From assembly GCA_963741525.1 (NCBI GenBank), contig CAVUIW010000020.1, positions 62,001 through 126,000 of the forward strand: 64,000 bases of DNA, in the 5' to 3' direction. The notes below the pieces were generated by a model that saw only the letters and a program-made list of their open reading frames with translations, was not told the DNA's origin and searched no databases. Position 1 is the first letter of the stretch. Each line of letters opens with the position of its first letter. The DNA comes from JANNSX01 sp963741525. Its GTDB lineage: Bacteria > Pseudomonadota > Alphaproteobacteria > Rhizobiales > Hyphomicrobiaceae. Positions 49,680 to 59,343 of this stretch are shown one piece after another. The position numbers and the translations under genes were made by a program.

Positions 49680-51638
49680 CTACGGCGTCGCCGGTGCTTC
49701 GCCCCACAGTGCCACGAGATGCTTGTCGACAAGTGAGTAGTAGCCGCCATTCGCCTTGACCTTGGCGAGCGCATCGTTGATGCGGGCGATGATGGCATCG
49801 GCCGTCGGGTGGGTCCTGGCGACGACCGCAGAGAGCGACTCGGTCGCAAGCGGCCGCTCGGCCATCTCGATCTCGGCCGAAAGGCCCGATGCGGCCAAAA
49901 CAGTGCGGCCCTCGATCTCGCTCGCCATGACGATATCGGCATCGCGAGCCGACACCATCTTGAAGCAGTCCTGTAAGTTCGGCGCGCGCACGAGCGTCAC
50001 CGTCTGCTGTTTGAGCCAGCCGCGTCCCTGCCGGTTGAGCTCCGCCTCGTCAGCACCTTCGGGCAAGCAGATGCTCTTGCCGGCGATCTCGCTGTCTTCG
50101 GCGAATTTGAAACCTGCGTCCGAGCGCGAGAAGAGAACCGTCAGCACCTGCAGGATCGGCTCGGAGAACAGGAATTGATCGCACAAGAGCGCCGACTGTT
50201 CCGAGAGTTCGGAAACGTTGTCGCAATCGCTCATCGCCCAGGCGAGGCCGGCGTCGAAGCTCTTGCCTTCGGAGAGACCAGCCAGCTCCATGTTGGGATC
50301 AGACGACCAGGTGAGCTGGACGCCTGCCGCGCCATCGGCTGCCAATCCCGATGTGAGAATTTCAGTCACGACGCCTCCGCCCTGCTGCGTGTCGTCCACG
50401 AGCGGTGCGCGGCGGGAAGCGACGAGGCGAAGGAGGCCAGGTTGGGGCGCGGCTATCGTTGTTGCCGCGGGCGCTGCCGCGGCAACCGGCTGTGAAGGCA
50501 CCGCGACGGCCGTGGTTGTGGCCGTGGCGCCATCGGCAGCAGCCGGGGCTTGGGTCATTGCAATGCCGACCGCGCTGTCGTCGGCCGGCCGCGGTAGCGC
50601 TTTGCGCTGCTCCACGGTCGCCGCGATGGTCTCGCTGGCGGCGGCAAAGCGACCCCATCCGGCGATCTCGACATCGGGCGTGACTTGCCGCCAGGCGCGC
50701 CCGTCGGCGAAGGAGGCCGCGTCGGCGGTTCGCCCAATCAACTTGCCGGCGAAATCGGCGACGGCCGGATAGCGCGTCCCACCCTGCTTCCAATCGTAGA
50801 CCGTGAGGAGGGCCGGGACGGTCAGGGTGTCAACGCCTTCCGCCGGAAGTAGCGAGGGCGCCTCGAGCGGGTCGACGTGGCGCGAGGCATAGATGGCGGA
50901 AAGCTCGGCCGAGGGCGGCAGCGTCAAGATCCTCAGCCCGCTGCCTTCGGGAATGAAGCGGAGGAGGCTCGTCGCATCGCGCTCCACGGCGATCAGTCCG
51001 GCGAGCTCGCCTTTGAGCACGCCGTCGACCGCCTTCGGCAAGGTCGAGGATATGAGCTCAGCCTCGATCTTGGCGAGCGAGAGGATGGTCCGCGCGGTGA
51101 CACCGCTGTCGCTGGTCTCGCCGGCGGTGCCGATCTTCTTTCCGGCCAGGTCGCCGAACGCAGCGATCGAAGGGGCTGCGATCAGAAATACCGTCTTGTC
51201 GTAGAGCTTGGTGACATAGCGCAGGCGGCTCTGGGCAGCCGGCATCTCACCGGTGATCCGCAAATAGGCGAGCACGTCGGCATTGAGGATGCCGGCATCG
51301 ACTCCGCGCAGGTAAAGCAGGTCGCGCACATTGGCGACCGCACTTTCACCCAGGATCGGCACGACGCGCATCTTGCCTTCCTCGTTGAGCGCGCGGGCGA
51401 TATCGTTCACGGTTTCGGCGTCGTCGTCCGACGTCACGATGGAAACCATGCCGCGGTTCACGCGGGCGTTGATCGATCCGGGCTCGCTAGCCTTTTTCTT
51501 GGCTTTCTTCTTCGGTTTCGCGATTTTGAGCACCGAGGCGTCTTCTTCGCTCTGAGCTCTGGCGGGAATGGTCGTAGTGGCCATCCAGGCGACGCAGATC
51601 AGGCACGATGCAATGGCTCTAAGGAGAGAGAGACGCAT
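49680..51638 (-). CDS. TAXI-type plus SBP family 3 double-domain periplasmic protein
   Basis: A 652-residue exported protein. Signal peptide (RLSLLRAIASCLICVAWMAT, cleaved near ARA), a short Lys-rich segment (KIAKPKKKAKKKASEPG), then a TAXI/TRAP-type solute-binding domain (about 60-350: VSIVTSDDDAETVNDIARAL, VDAGILNADVLAYL, KIGTAGETSDSGVTARTIL). A Pro/Ala linker (about 362-405) leads to a second, family 3-like solute-binding domain (SEPILQVLTVLFSRSDAGF, KSICLPEGAD, ALAKVKANGGYYSLVDKHL). The second domain is paralogous to that of the divergent gene at 52103. No transporter membrane subunits are adjacent, so a sensory or structural role is plausible. Confidence 0.8.
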   Translation of the reverse strand: MRLSLLRAIASCLICVAWMATTTIPARAQSEEDASVLKIAKPKKKAKKKASEPGSINARVNRGMVSIVTSDDDAETVNDIARALNEEGKMRVVPILGESAVANVRDLLYLRGVDAGILNADVLAYLRITGEMPAAQSRLRYVTKLYDKTVFLIAAPSIAAFGDLAGKKIGTAGETSDSGVTARTILSLAKIEAELISSTLPKAVDGVLKGELAGLIAVERDATSLLRFIPEGSGLRILTLPPSAELSAIYASRHVDPLEAPSLLPAEGVDTLTVPALLTVYDWKQGGTRYPAVADFAGKLIGRTADAASFADGRAWRQVTPDVEIAGWGRFAAASETIAATVEQRKALPRPADDSAVGIAMTQAPAAADGATATTTAVAVPSQPVAAAAPAATTIAAPQPGLLRLVASRRAPLVDDTQQGGGVVTEILTSGLAADGAAGVQLTWSSDPNMELAGLSEGKSFDAGLAWAMSDCDNVSELSEQSALLCDQFLFSEPILQVLTVLFSRSDAGFKFAEDSEIAGKSICLPEGADEAELNRQGRGWLKQQTVTLVRAPNLQDCFKMVSARDADIVMASEIEGRTVLAASGLSAEIEMAERPLATESLSAVVARTHPTADAIIARINDALAKVKANGGYYSLVDKHLVALWGEAPATP

Positions 51639-52102
51639 GAAGACCTCGTGTACTCGCGGGGAGAGCGGTCATTTCGGGGAAGGACAGCTCCCCCGAGCTG
51701 CCGATCTCAATGCCGAGCGGACCGGCACGGTGCAACGGCTAAATGGACTCTTAGGCAACTTGACGGCAATCGATTAACTCCGTGGCGTGTTTACTGTATT
51801 TCGTAATGCTCCATGAGAGCACGCGAATCAGTCACACACTCACCTAAATTCGGAGTCAATGATGCGGGCGTGCGAGGCGGGACTCGCGCGCTGAATGCCT
51901 GTCCAACACCGCTCGCAAGAGCACGCCATGATCGCCGGGGGAAAGGCGAGGGGGAATGGCTCCGCAGTTTATACGTTCTTACCGGAGCATTTGCCGAGAT
52001 GGTCGCACGACTGTGCCGCCGTCGGGGCCATCCCGTCTCGCCAAGCGCGTCGTGGCTCGCTCTTTCCGAGCCGTCATAGGGCCTCGAGAAGGATTGGGTA
52101 AC
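51639..52102. promoter_or_regulatory. Divergent intergenic region of the SBP pair
   Basis: 464 bases with no reliable gene. CTTGACGG and AATCGATTAACT occur near 51755-51778 on the side of the TAXI/SBP gene. The rest is GC-rich with scattered AT patches (near 51791-51850 and 51957-51985), the likely promoter area for the two divergent genes. Confidence 0.5.
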
Positions 52103-53326
52103 ATGGGTCGCGCTTTGAGATCTCTTCTGCTCCTCGCCGCAGCGTTCGTGCTGCCGGCGCTCGCCGCCGCACCGGTCGCCGCTCAGTCGTGCGGCGCCGA
52201 CTACGTCATCCAGGAAGGCGATAGTCTCGCCAAGATCGCCGGCCGGGTCTATGGCAAGACCTCGCAATGGACGGTGATTTTCTACGCCAACCAGGACCGC
52301 CTCGGCGGCGGCTCCTCGCTCATCGTGCCGGGGCTTGCGGTTCGCATTCCCTGCATCGGTGGCAGCGAGCCCGCTCTACCGGTTACGGCGACGACCGAGG
52401 CTGCGGCACCGGCCCCTCCGCCGAAGATCGAAACGGCGGCGATTACCAAGAAGGTGCAGTTCCTGACGGCGGACGACTATGCACCCTTCACCGGCCGCGC
52501 ACTGCTCAACGGTGGCATGCATCCCGACATCATCGCCAGCGCGATGGAGATGTTGAAGACCGAGTCCGGCGGCAAGGTCGATTTCGCCGTCAATTGGGTC
52601 AACGACTGGTCGGCGCATTTGAACCCGCTGCTCGTCACGCGGGCCTTCGATATGGGCTTTCCTTGGTATCAGCCCGATTGCAAGGATTTCGCAAATCTCA
52701 ACGACGATTCGAAATTCCGTTGCCAGAAGTTCTTCTTCTCCGATCCGGTTTACGAGGAGCTGAGCCTGTTCTTCGTGAAGAAGGAATCGCCGATCAAGTT
52801 CGAGGCCGATCAGGAAATGCTCGGTCGCTCGATTTGCCGTCCAGCCGGCTACTTCACCTTCGATCTCGACCAGAACGGGCGCAATTGGGTCAAGGAGAAG
52901 AAGGTCACCCTGCTCCAACCACAGTCGATCGAGGAGTGCTTCAAGCTGCTGATGGACGGCTCGGTCGACGCCGTCGCCCTGACGGAGCTGACGGGGCGCG
53001 CAGCGGTCATCAAGGCGGACCTCTCCGACAAGGTGAACGTGCTCGAACGTCCCGTCGGCATCCTCGCCGACCACATCATCATTGCAAAGACGCATCCCAA
53101 TGCCCGCGTGCTGATGCACTACATCAACAGCGCGCTGGCCAAGCTCAAGGCCGATGGAAAGTTCGACGAGATCGTCGAGAAGCATCTGACGCTGTTCTGG
53201 GATAGCCAGGTCCCCGACAAGCCGAAAGCCGAGCCGGCGCCCGCCGCCGCCGAGCCGCCGGCCGATGCAACAAGCAGCACGGGCGATGCGGCAGCCGATA
53301 CGGCGACCGCAACGACGGCGCAGTAG
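52103..53326 (+). CDS. LysM plus solute-binding-domain periplasmic protein
   Basis: A 407-residue exported protein. Signal peptide LLLLAAAFVLPALAAAPVAA, then a LysM peptidoglycan-binding domain at about 29-82 (YVIQEGDSLAKIAGRVYGKT; IVPGLAVRIPC, flanked by Cys), a Pro/Ala linker, and a family 3-like solute-binding domain (about 110-375: FLTADDYAPFTGRALLNGGM, MLGRSICRPAG, DAVALTELTGRAA, INSALAKLKADGKFDEIVEK). The tail is Ala/Thr/Pro-rich. The LysM part would tether the binding domain to the wall; I know no such fusion in a named transporter. Divergent from the paralogous TAXI/SBP gene. The start at 52103 opens the signal peptide. Confidence 0.82.
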   Translation: MGRALRSLLLLAAAFVLPALAAAPVAAQSCGADYVIQEGDSLAKIAGRVYGKTSQWTVIFYANQDRLGGGSSLIVPGLAVRIPCIGGSEPALPVTATTEAAAPAPPPKIETAAITKKVQFLTADDYAPFTGRALLNGGMHPDIIASAMEMLKTESGGKVDFAVNWVNDWSAHLNPLLVTRAFDMGFPWYQPDCKDFANLNDDSKFRCQKFFFSDPVYEELSLFFVKKESPIKFEADQEMLGRSICRPAGYFTFDLDQNGRNWVKEKKVTLLQPQSIEECFKLLMDGSVDAVALTELTGRAAVIKADLSDKVNVLERPVGILADHIIIAKTHPNARVLMHYINSALAKLKADGKFDEIVEKHLTLFWDSQVPDKPKAEPAPAAAEPPADATSSTGDAAADTATATTAQ

Positions 53327-53350
53327 ATTTTTCGATATACGATATGAGAG

Positions 53351-53387
53351 AGCGGCTTCCGATCGATAGATTGGTGGCCGCTTTTTT
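53351..53387 (+). terminator. Rho-independent terminator after the LysM/SBP gene
   Basis: AGCGGC at 53351-53356 pairs with GCCGCT at 53377-53382, with a partly paired 20-base interior, and is followed by six T residues. It ends the LysM/SBP transcript 25 bases after the stop. From here to the repeat array I see only a degraded relative of the repeats: GAGCAGGTTC against GAACCCGCTC at about 53464-53500. Confidence 0.65.
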
Positions 53388-53514
53388 GTTTGGCGGCTTC
53401 TTGCCGGAAAATCAATTCGCATCCCGGCCTCCGCCGGGACAGGCATTTCCGGAAGCACTCTTGAGCAGGTTCAACTCGAGCAGACACAAGAACCCGCTCT
53501 TGTTTCTTGACTTT

Positions 53515-53733
53515 GAGCACGTTCTACGGCGAACCGGTGTCCACTTCGCCTGAACGTGCTGTCTTGGCTTTGAGCACGTCCTACGGCGAACCGGTGTCCA
53601 CTTCGCCTGAACGTGCTGTCTTGACTTTGAGCACGTTCCTACGGCGAACCGGTGTCCACTTCGCCTGAACGTGCTGTCTTGGCTTTGAGCACGTCCTACG
53701 GCGAACCGGTGTCCACTTCGCCTGAACGTGCTC
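53515..53733. repeat. Four-copy tandem array of a structured 57-base repeat
   Basis: Copies start at 53515, 53572, 53629 and 53687 (steps 57, 57, 58). Each has GAGCACGTYC, a TAC bulge, an inner stem GGCGAA/TTCGCC around loop CCGGTGTCCAC, and closing GAACGTGC. Copies 1 and 3 share GTTC and are preceded by TTGACTTT; copies 2 and 4 share GTCC and are preceded by TTGGCTTT, so the array is a duplicated dimer (AB-AB). The last copy ends at the stop codon of the next minus-strand gene. Confidence 0.92.
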
Positions 53734-55545
53734 TATGGCTTGACCTTCGCCATCGCCCGGATCAGGCGATTGAGGTTGATGCCCTCCGACACCAGGCCGA
53801 GCTTCACGGACTTATCGTACCAGGCGCGATAGAGCTTCTCGGCGGTCGCGGCGTTGCCTTTGCCTACGGCGATGCCAATCTCCTTTAGATAGCTCGGATC
53901 GAAACTGCGGGCGAGTGCCAGCATCGCCTCGACCTGACCCGCTTCGCTTTCCGACTGCAAAAGCAACCGCGCCTTGTCGACATCACCGTTGCGCAGTGCC
54001 TCGTTGGCTCGGGCCATGGCCGACAAGATCGTTGCCGGCTCGGATGACTCGGCGCCCGTCGGCGGCTCGACTTCGAGCTGTGCTGAATCGGCTGCCACCA
54101 CGACTTCTGTTTGGAAAGGCTCGGCTTCGGGCTGTGCTGGCTTGGTCGCAATCGTCGGCTCCGCTTGGACAGGCTCGGCCACCGCAGCCTGCCCGGCTTG
54201 CGCTGGCTCGGCGACCGCCGGCAGCAGCTTGACGGCGCTGCTGCCCGTGTCGGTGCCGCTCTCCTGCGCATCCACAACGGCAATCGGGGCCGGCAGAGCA
54301 GCGAGTGTATCGAGACTGGTGACGTGGCGAGCAGCGTTGAAGGCGATGCTCACGTCGACCGGCGGCCCGAAGGCGCGCGCGAAGGCTGCAGCGTCGGACG
54401 CCGTGGCGACACGTACGGCGCGCGATAGGGTGATAGGGTCCGGCACGGCTGGTGCTTCGACCGGTATCGGCTCAAGCGCAATGGGGACCATGGCGATGAC
54501 CGGCGCACCCGTGTATTTTGCGCCGATCGGAGCCCTCACCTCCCCCGGCGGGGGCTCGATGCTGTAGGGAAGCGGCGCTGCTGGATCGAGCACCGAAGGC
54601 AGGTCGTCGAGCCTCAGATTGGCGAACTCAGTCCCGCTCGCCGGTGCTTCGACCTTCGGTCGATGTCGCTTCCGGCAAGGCCACCTCGGTTCCCGTCGAT
54701 GCCACCTCGGTCGGTGGCGACGCCGCTTCCGGAGCGGTCGATGCCACCTCGCTTCCGGTCGTTGCCGGTTCGGCGGCAAGGACTTCCCCGGGCGGGCCAT
54801 CATTCAGCGAGGCCTCGGAAGCGGCTTCGGTTTGCTCACCGAGGACAGCAAGTGCCGAGCTGAACCTCTCATGAAAACTCTCGCGGAACTGGGCCGTCGC
54901 GTTCGGGTCGACGAGCAGAATGGCGGCGCCCGCCCCGACGGCGAGACCCGACATCGACAACAGCGCCGCCGCCGTCCAGCCAGGCACCCGCCGCCTCGCG
55001 GCGGCGTCCGGCGGTTTCACTGGAACGGGAAGCACCGCAAGTTGCGCCAGGACAGGAACCATCGCCGGGTCGGACGATATAGGCAGGACGAGCTGTTCGG
55101 CATCGGCGGGCTCCGGCGGTGCCGCAGGCAATTCCGCCAACAGCAATTCGGGGCCCCATCCCGCCTCGAAATCGGTCGTCTGCTGCTCCGCCGGCGTCTG
55201 CAGGTTCAAGTCGGCCTCGAGATCAGGCGCCAGCGGCGCCTTCATGCTGGACTTGGGCTCGAAATCGGGTTGCGACGCCTCCGGAGGCTCCCGCATGCTG
55301 AAGTCGAGATCGAGATCGGGCTCAGGGAGCGACGGCTGATGCCGGCTCATGACGTCAGTGATGGCGCCACGGACGGCACTGAGCACTTCCGTCTTGAGTT
55401 CCTCGAGAGCCGCATCCGTGGGTCCAGAAAGACTGCCTGCGACTGCCTCTTCCGTCAGCTCGAGAGCCTGCTCGGCATCTTCGGACTCTTCGGTCACCGA
55501 TGCCATCAGCATGGCGGCTTGTCTGTCGAGCTCCTCGTCACTCAT
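53733..55545 (-). CDS. Single-pass membrane protein with Sel1-like C-terminus, frameshifted
   Basis: About 604 residues once one frame break is bridged. N-terminal cytoplasmic part about 200 residues, acidic and Glu/Pro-rich, starting MSDEELDRQAAMLMASVTEE; one helix (GWTAAALLSMSGLAVGAGAA); then a Pro/Ala/Glu-rich outside region and a C-terminal helical part (ILSAMARANEALRNGDVDKA; VEAMLALARSFDPSYLKEIG; AEKLYRAWYDKSVKLGLV) that reads like Sel1/TPR repeats. The first frame fails after PEATSTE near 54652-54660; the true continuation VEAPASGTEFANLRLDDLP is one base off. Low-complexity spacers suggest a periplasm-spanning scaffold. Divergent from the gene at 55844. Function unknown. Confidence 0.65.
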
Positions 55546-55843
55546 ATCGCTTCGGCCCCATACTCGGTTACTTGGGCAGCCACGACCCGCCTCGGAGCCG
55601 GCCGCGAGGTTATACCCCGGCCGACGGCTCTTTGCAGCTCGTACTCTTACGCGATACCGCAGAGAAAAATCTCGTGCGTGATCCCCCGATCGTAAACAGA
55701 ACTGCCGGACGCTGATGGCGCAGATATGGCGCGTTCGTTTACACTTTTTTGGACTAATACAATAGCGGCGCGCATCGCAAAGAAGCCCCATTCCCAATGT
55801 GAATTCAGTTCCGGATCCGTTTGTTTCGCGTCGGGAGGGTAGC

Positions 55844-56752
55844 GTGCGTTTCGATTTCCATCGTTTTGCGTTCTGGGGGAAGGGTGCCACGCGTGTCGAG
55901 GCACCGGAACATCTGAGGATTTGCGACGTCGAGGCCGCATCGCGGGGCCGCGCGGTGGCTCCGCCCCCGCCGCCGTTGCCTGTCATGGCCTATGGCCAGG
56001 CGGTGAAGCCCGCGCCGCGCCGTTTCGAGCGCGCTCCGGCCCTGCAGCGCCAATATGACGAGAGCGTCAAGCGGATGGAGAGCAATATCTATACGCTGGC
56101 CGCCGCGGTCAGCGCGCTCGACGGCATCGAGAAGAAGCTCATCGAGGCCCGCGGACAGATCGCTGCCGTGCTCGCCGGTGGAGAATATCTCGACCACAGC
56201 AAGGTGCACCGGATGGTGTCGCACCTCGTCCAACACCTGAACGGTGTGGTCGCGAGCGTCGATCAGCAATGCGTCAACATGCTCCGCAACTCGCGCATCG
56301 AAATCAAAATGGTCGAGCTCGAGGACGGCTCGCGGCGGGAAACCGGACTGACGCTGACGCTCATCTCGCTCGAGAAGCTGATGGCGCACAAGCTCAAGAA
56401 CGGCGGTCGCCGGCCTGAGGATCTGGCCGGGCTGATCGACGATATCTCCGGGATCGTGCGTAACAACGTGCACATCCTATCGAGCATGATCCTGGTGCTC
56501 TTCTCGTCGCGCGAGTATGTCGATGGCGTCACGGGCTTCGTGCTGCCGGACAGCGCCAGCGAGGCCCGGCCGGTCGCCGCCGGGTTGACGGCGGTGGAGC
56601 GCAGAGCGATCTCCGAGGGCTGGGCGCAGCGCGGCGAGGTGCACCCCATGGCGGGTCCTGCCGCGCCCGTGGTGCAGTTCGAGACGGATCGGCGCCCCGC
56701 TCCAAGCCTCGTCGCCATGCTCGACGAGATGGGCGATCGTCAGGCGCTCTGA
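55844..56752 (+). CDS. Hypothetical protein, helical, unknown family
   Basis: A 302-residue soluble protein. I chose the GTG at 55844 because GGGAGGGT stands just upstream; an earlier GTG adds 15 unlikely residues. The N-terminus is basic with a short Pro run (VAPPPPPLPVMAYG); the core is helical (YDESVKRMESNIYTLAAAVS; EKKLIEARGQIAAVLAGGEY; VHRMVSHLVQHLNGVVASVD; SLEKLMAHKLKNGGRRPEDL; GIVRNNVHILSSMILVLFSS). No membrane helix or signal peptide. I recognise no domain; position beside the membrane protein in divergent orientation (298 bases between starts) suggests a shared task. A strong terminator follows. Confidence 0.65.
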   Translation: MRFDFHRFAFWGKGATRVEAPEHLRICDVEAASRGRAVAPPPPPLPVMAYGQAVKPAPRRFERAPALQRQYDESVKRMESNIYTLAAAVSALDGIEKKLIEARGQIAAVLAGGEYLDHSKVHRMVSHLVQHLNGVVASVDQQCVNMLRNSRIEIKMVELEDGSRRETGLTLTLISLEKLMAHKLKNGGRRPEDLAGLIDDISGIVRNNVHILSSMILVLFSSREYVDGVTGFVLPDSASEARPVAAGLTAVERRAISEGWAQRGEVHPMAGPAAPVVQFETDRRPAPSLVAMLDEMGDRQAL

Positions 56753-56781
56753 GCGCCAGCCGAGTTATAGCTGAACAAACC

Positions 56782-56813
56782 ACCGCGGCCCACTTGGCCG
56801 CGGTATTTTTTTT
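56782..56813 (+). terminator. Strong rho-independent terminator
   Basis: ACCGCGGCC-CACTT-GGCCGCGGT (perfect 9-base stem, 5-base loop) followed by A and eight T residues. It ends the gene at 55844-56752 and, being only 10 bases from the end of sqdB on the other strand, may act in both directions through the partial A tract. Confidence 0.93.
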
Positions 56814-56822
56814 GAACTGCGA

Positions 56823-57986
56823 TCAGGCCTTGGCGGCCTTGTTCCAGGACACGCGCGGCATAATCTTCCGCGCCTCGATCTGCCCCTTGTACTTGATAAC
56901 CTTCTCGAGCATCGAGGCGAGCACGTCGTCGGTCATGTAGTGCGGCTGGAGGCCGAGCTTCAGCAACGCCGTATAGTGGGCGTTGTAATAGTGCTTTTCC
57001 TTCTCCATGCGCGGATTGGGAATGTTCTTGACCTTGACGTCGAGCCCCATGCGGTCGCCGACGCGCTTCACCTTTTCGGCGATCTCGTTGACGGTGAAGA
57101 GCTCCGTGAACTGGTTCATGATCCGGAGCTCGCCTTTGTTCACCGGGTTTTCCGTCGCGAGCTTCACGCACTGGAGCGTGTCGAGAAGATTGAGATAGCC
57201 ACGCGTCTGGCCGCCCTGGCCGTAGACCGTCAGCGGCACGCCAGCCACCGCCTGCACGAGGAAGCGGTTCACGACCGTGCCGAAGATGTCGTCGTAGTGG
57301 AAATTCGGCATCAGCAGATCGTCGAGATCGGATTCCTTCGTCTGGATGCCGTAGACCGGCCCCTGCATGAGGTCGGTGACACGGATGCCGTAGGTGCGGG
57401 CATAAAACCACAGCAGGTCGGTATCGAGCACCTTGGTGGTGTGATAGAGGGAGCCTGCCGCGCGCGGATAGAGGAACTTGTCCTTGCGGCCCTTGTGATC
57501 GATCTCGATCCAACCTTCCTCGATGTCGATGTTGGGCGTACCGTACTCGCCCATCGTGCCGAGCTTGACGATGTGGCAGTCCGGGGCGTGATTGATCACG
57601 GCGAAGATCGTGTTGAAGGTGACGCCCAGATTGTTTGAAAGCGTCAGCCGCGCAGCGAACTCGTTGCGCATCGAATAAGGCGCGGACGGTTGCTCGGCAT
57701 AGTGGATGATGGCTTCCGGCTTGAAGCGCTCGACAATGCGATTTAGGACCCCGGCCTGGGCACAATCGGCGATCTCGACCTCAAAGTCGATTCCGCCTTT
57801 CTCCTTCGCGAGCCGGCCCCGCTCGTCCAGCACCGGCGTGTGAAACAGCGGCAGGCTGTCGGTCTCGAGCGCCATGGTCCGGCGCAGGTAGTTGTCGACC
57901 GTCAGAACCTTGTGGCCCTGGGCCGCGAACATCATGGAGGTGGGCCAGCCGAGATAGCCGTCGCCGCCCAGTATGAGAATTCTCAT
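56823..57986 (-). CDS. sqdB: UDP-sulfoquinovose synthase
   Basis: Extended SDR that makes UDP-sulfoquinovose from UDP-glucose and sulfite. 387 residues. NAD motif GGDGYLGWPTS, the SQD1 signature KLGTMGEYGTPNIDIEEG, active-site Thr144, Met145, Glu147, Tyr181 and Lys185 (SLYHTTK), AEQPSAPYSM, and TVYGQGGQTRGYLNLLDTLQ are nearly as in plant SQD1. Usually followed by a sulfoquinovosyl transferase for sulfolipid (sqdC/sqdX); here its neighbours are a dehydratase and glycan genes, so the nucleotide sugar may feed a surface polysaccharide. ATG at 57986. Confidence 0.95.
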   Translation of the reverse strand: MRILILGGDGYLGWPTSMMFAAQGHKVLTVDNYLRRTMALETDSLPLFHTPVLDERGRLAKEKGGIDFEVEIADCAQAGVLNRIVERFKPEAIIHYAEQPSAPYSMRNEFAARLTLSNNLGVTFNTIFAVINHAPDCHIVKLGTMGEYGTPNIDIEEGWIEIDHKGRKDKFLYPRAAGSLYHTTKVLDTDLLWFYARTYGIRVTDLMQGPVYGIQTKESDLDDLLMPNFHYDDIFGTVVNRFLVQAVAGVPLTVYGQGGQTRGYLNLLDTLQCVKLATENPVNKGELRIMNQFTELFTVNEIAEKVKRVGDRMGLDVKVKNIPNPRMEKEKHYYNAHYTALLKLGLQPHYMTDDVLASMLEKVIKYKGQIEARKIMPRVSWNKAAKA

Positions 57987-58115
57987 GTGCTTCCCCTTAA
58001 GCCATTCGGCGTCGCAGTGTGACTGCCGAAGAAACCGTTTTGCGTTCTGAATTCAAGGCCCGAGCGCGGATATCCGCAAGAACACGCCCAAGTTGGGCGC
58101 GGCCGGGCCGGTTCC

Positions 58116-59139
58116 TCACCCGAGAAGTCCGGAGTTCCCGAGGAACTTGGCGACCTCGGCCTTGGTCAAGGCCTTTTCGACCTGGGAGGTGTAGACGCGG
58201 GTCGCGGGCTTGCTGATCTTCTCGTGGGCGCTGAAATCGATCGACCGGTAGATGCCGCGCCACGCCGGCAAGACGATGAACCGGTCATCGACCTCGAGCG
58301 TGCGCTTGATCTCCTCGTCCGTCGTCAGCTCCTCGTAGAGCTTCTCGCCGGGGCGTGCGCCCGTTATCTTGATCTCGATCGACTTGGGCTTACGACCATG
58401 CTTGGGCGCCAGCTCCTCGATCATGACCTCGGCCAAATCGGCGATGCGCACGACCGGCATCTTGGTCACGAACACCTCGCCACCATGGGCCAGGAACATC
58501 GAACTCGATTACGAGCCGCACCAAGTCCTCGAGCGTCATCATGAACCGGGTCATTTCCGGGTCCGTCAGCGAGATCGCCCGGCCTTCGCGGATCTGGTCG
58601 GCGAAGATCTGAATGACAGACCCGCTCGACCCGGCGACATTGCCGAAACGGGTCGACGCGAAGATCGTCTCACCGGCGCCCAGCGCATTCGCCGCCGTCA
58701 TCAGCCGCTCGCCCATCAGCTTTGACGTGCCCATGACGTTCGTCGGGTTGACCGCCTTGTCCGAGCTCGTGAACAGCACGCGCGAGACCTTGGCATCCTT
58801 GGCCGCCGTGACGACGTTCTGAACACCCATGATGTTCGTTTCGACAGCCGCCTGCGGATGCATTTCGCAGAGCGCCACGTGCTTGTAGGCGGCGACGTGG
58901 AACACCAGATCGATACCCTCGAAGAAACGCTGCAGGTGATGCAGGTTCTGGATGTCGGCGAGCAGGCAGCGGAGCGTCGGATTGTTGAACCGTGATTCGA
59001 GCGCGAACAGGCTCGTCTCGGAATGATCGAGGGCGCGAATCTCCGTTGCCTTGGCGGCAATCAGCTGGCGGACCAACTCCTGGCCGACGGTGCCGGCCGC
59101 ACCCGTGACCGCCACGCGCTTTCCTTTGAACTTCGACAT
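58116..59139 (-). CDS. FlaA1/CapD-like nucleotide-sugar dehydratase, frameshifted
   Basis: UDP-N-acetylglucosamine 4,6-dehydratase-type extended SDR, the soluble short form without membrane helices (about 340 residues). NAD motif AVTGAAGTVGQELVRQLIAA, AAYKHVALCEMHPQAAVETN, TSSDKAVNPTNVMGTSK with the Met in place of Tyr as in inverting PseB/FlaA1-type enzymes, TRFGNVAGSSGSVIQIF, then EIKITGARPGEKLYEEL. The frame breaks near 58497-58505 between RLVIE and MFLAHGGEVFVTK. Product probably a UDP-4-keto-6-deoxy amino sugar for a glycan. ATG at 59139 with GAGGAC upstream. Confidence 0.85.
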
Positions 59140-59343
59140 CGCGTCCTCCCCGTGGATCGTCCCCGGCAATGACCCGTTGCAATGCCATGAACGCGCGTTG
59201 GGCCGAAAGGCAAATGTCGCCTGGGTGACGCATTGCCACGGCCCGAGCGCTTTCCAGCGCAGTGGCAACCGGCCGGTCTCAGGAAATGCTCGAAGCCGGC
59301 AACCAAGACGGGTGTTCCGATCCGCAAGGATGAAGGAACGGGC

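Noticed and set aside
53515..53733. CRISPR array
   Set aside because: Copies are directly adjacent with near-constant 11-base gaps of the same sequence, no unique spacers, and no cas genes in the window.
53652..53888. Small plus-strand open frame overlapping the repeats
   Set aside because: It reads the repeats themselves and the antisense of the membrane protein's C-terminus.
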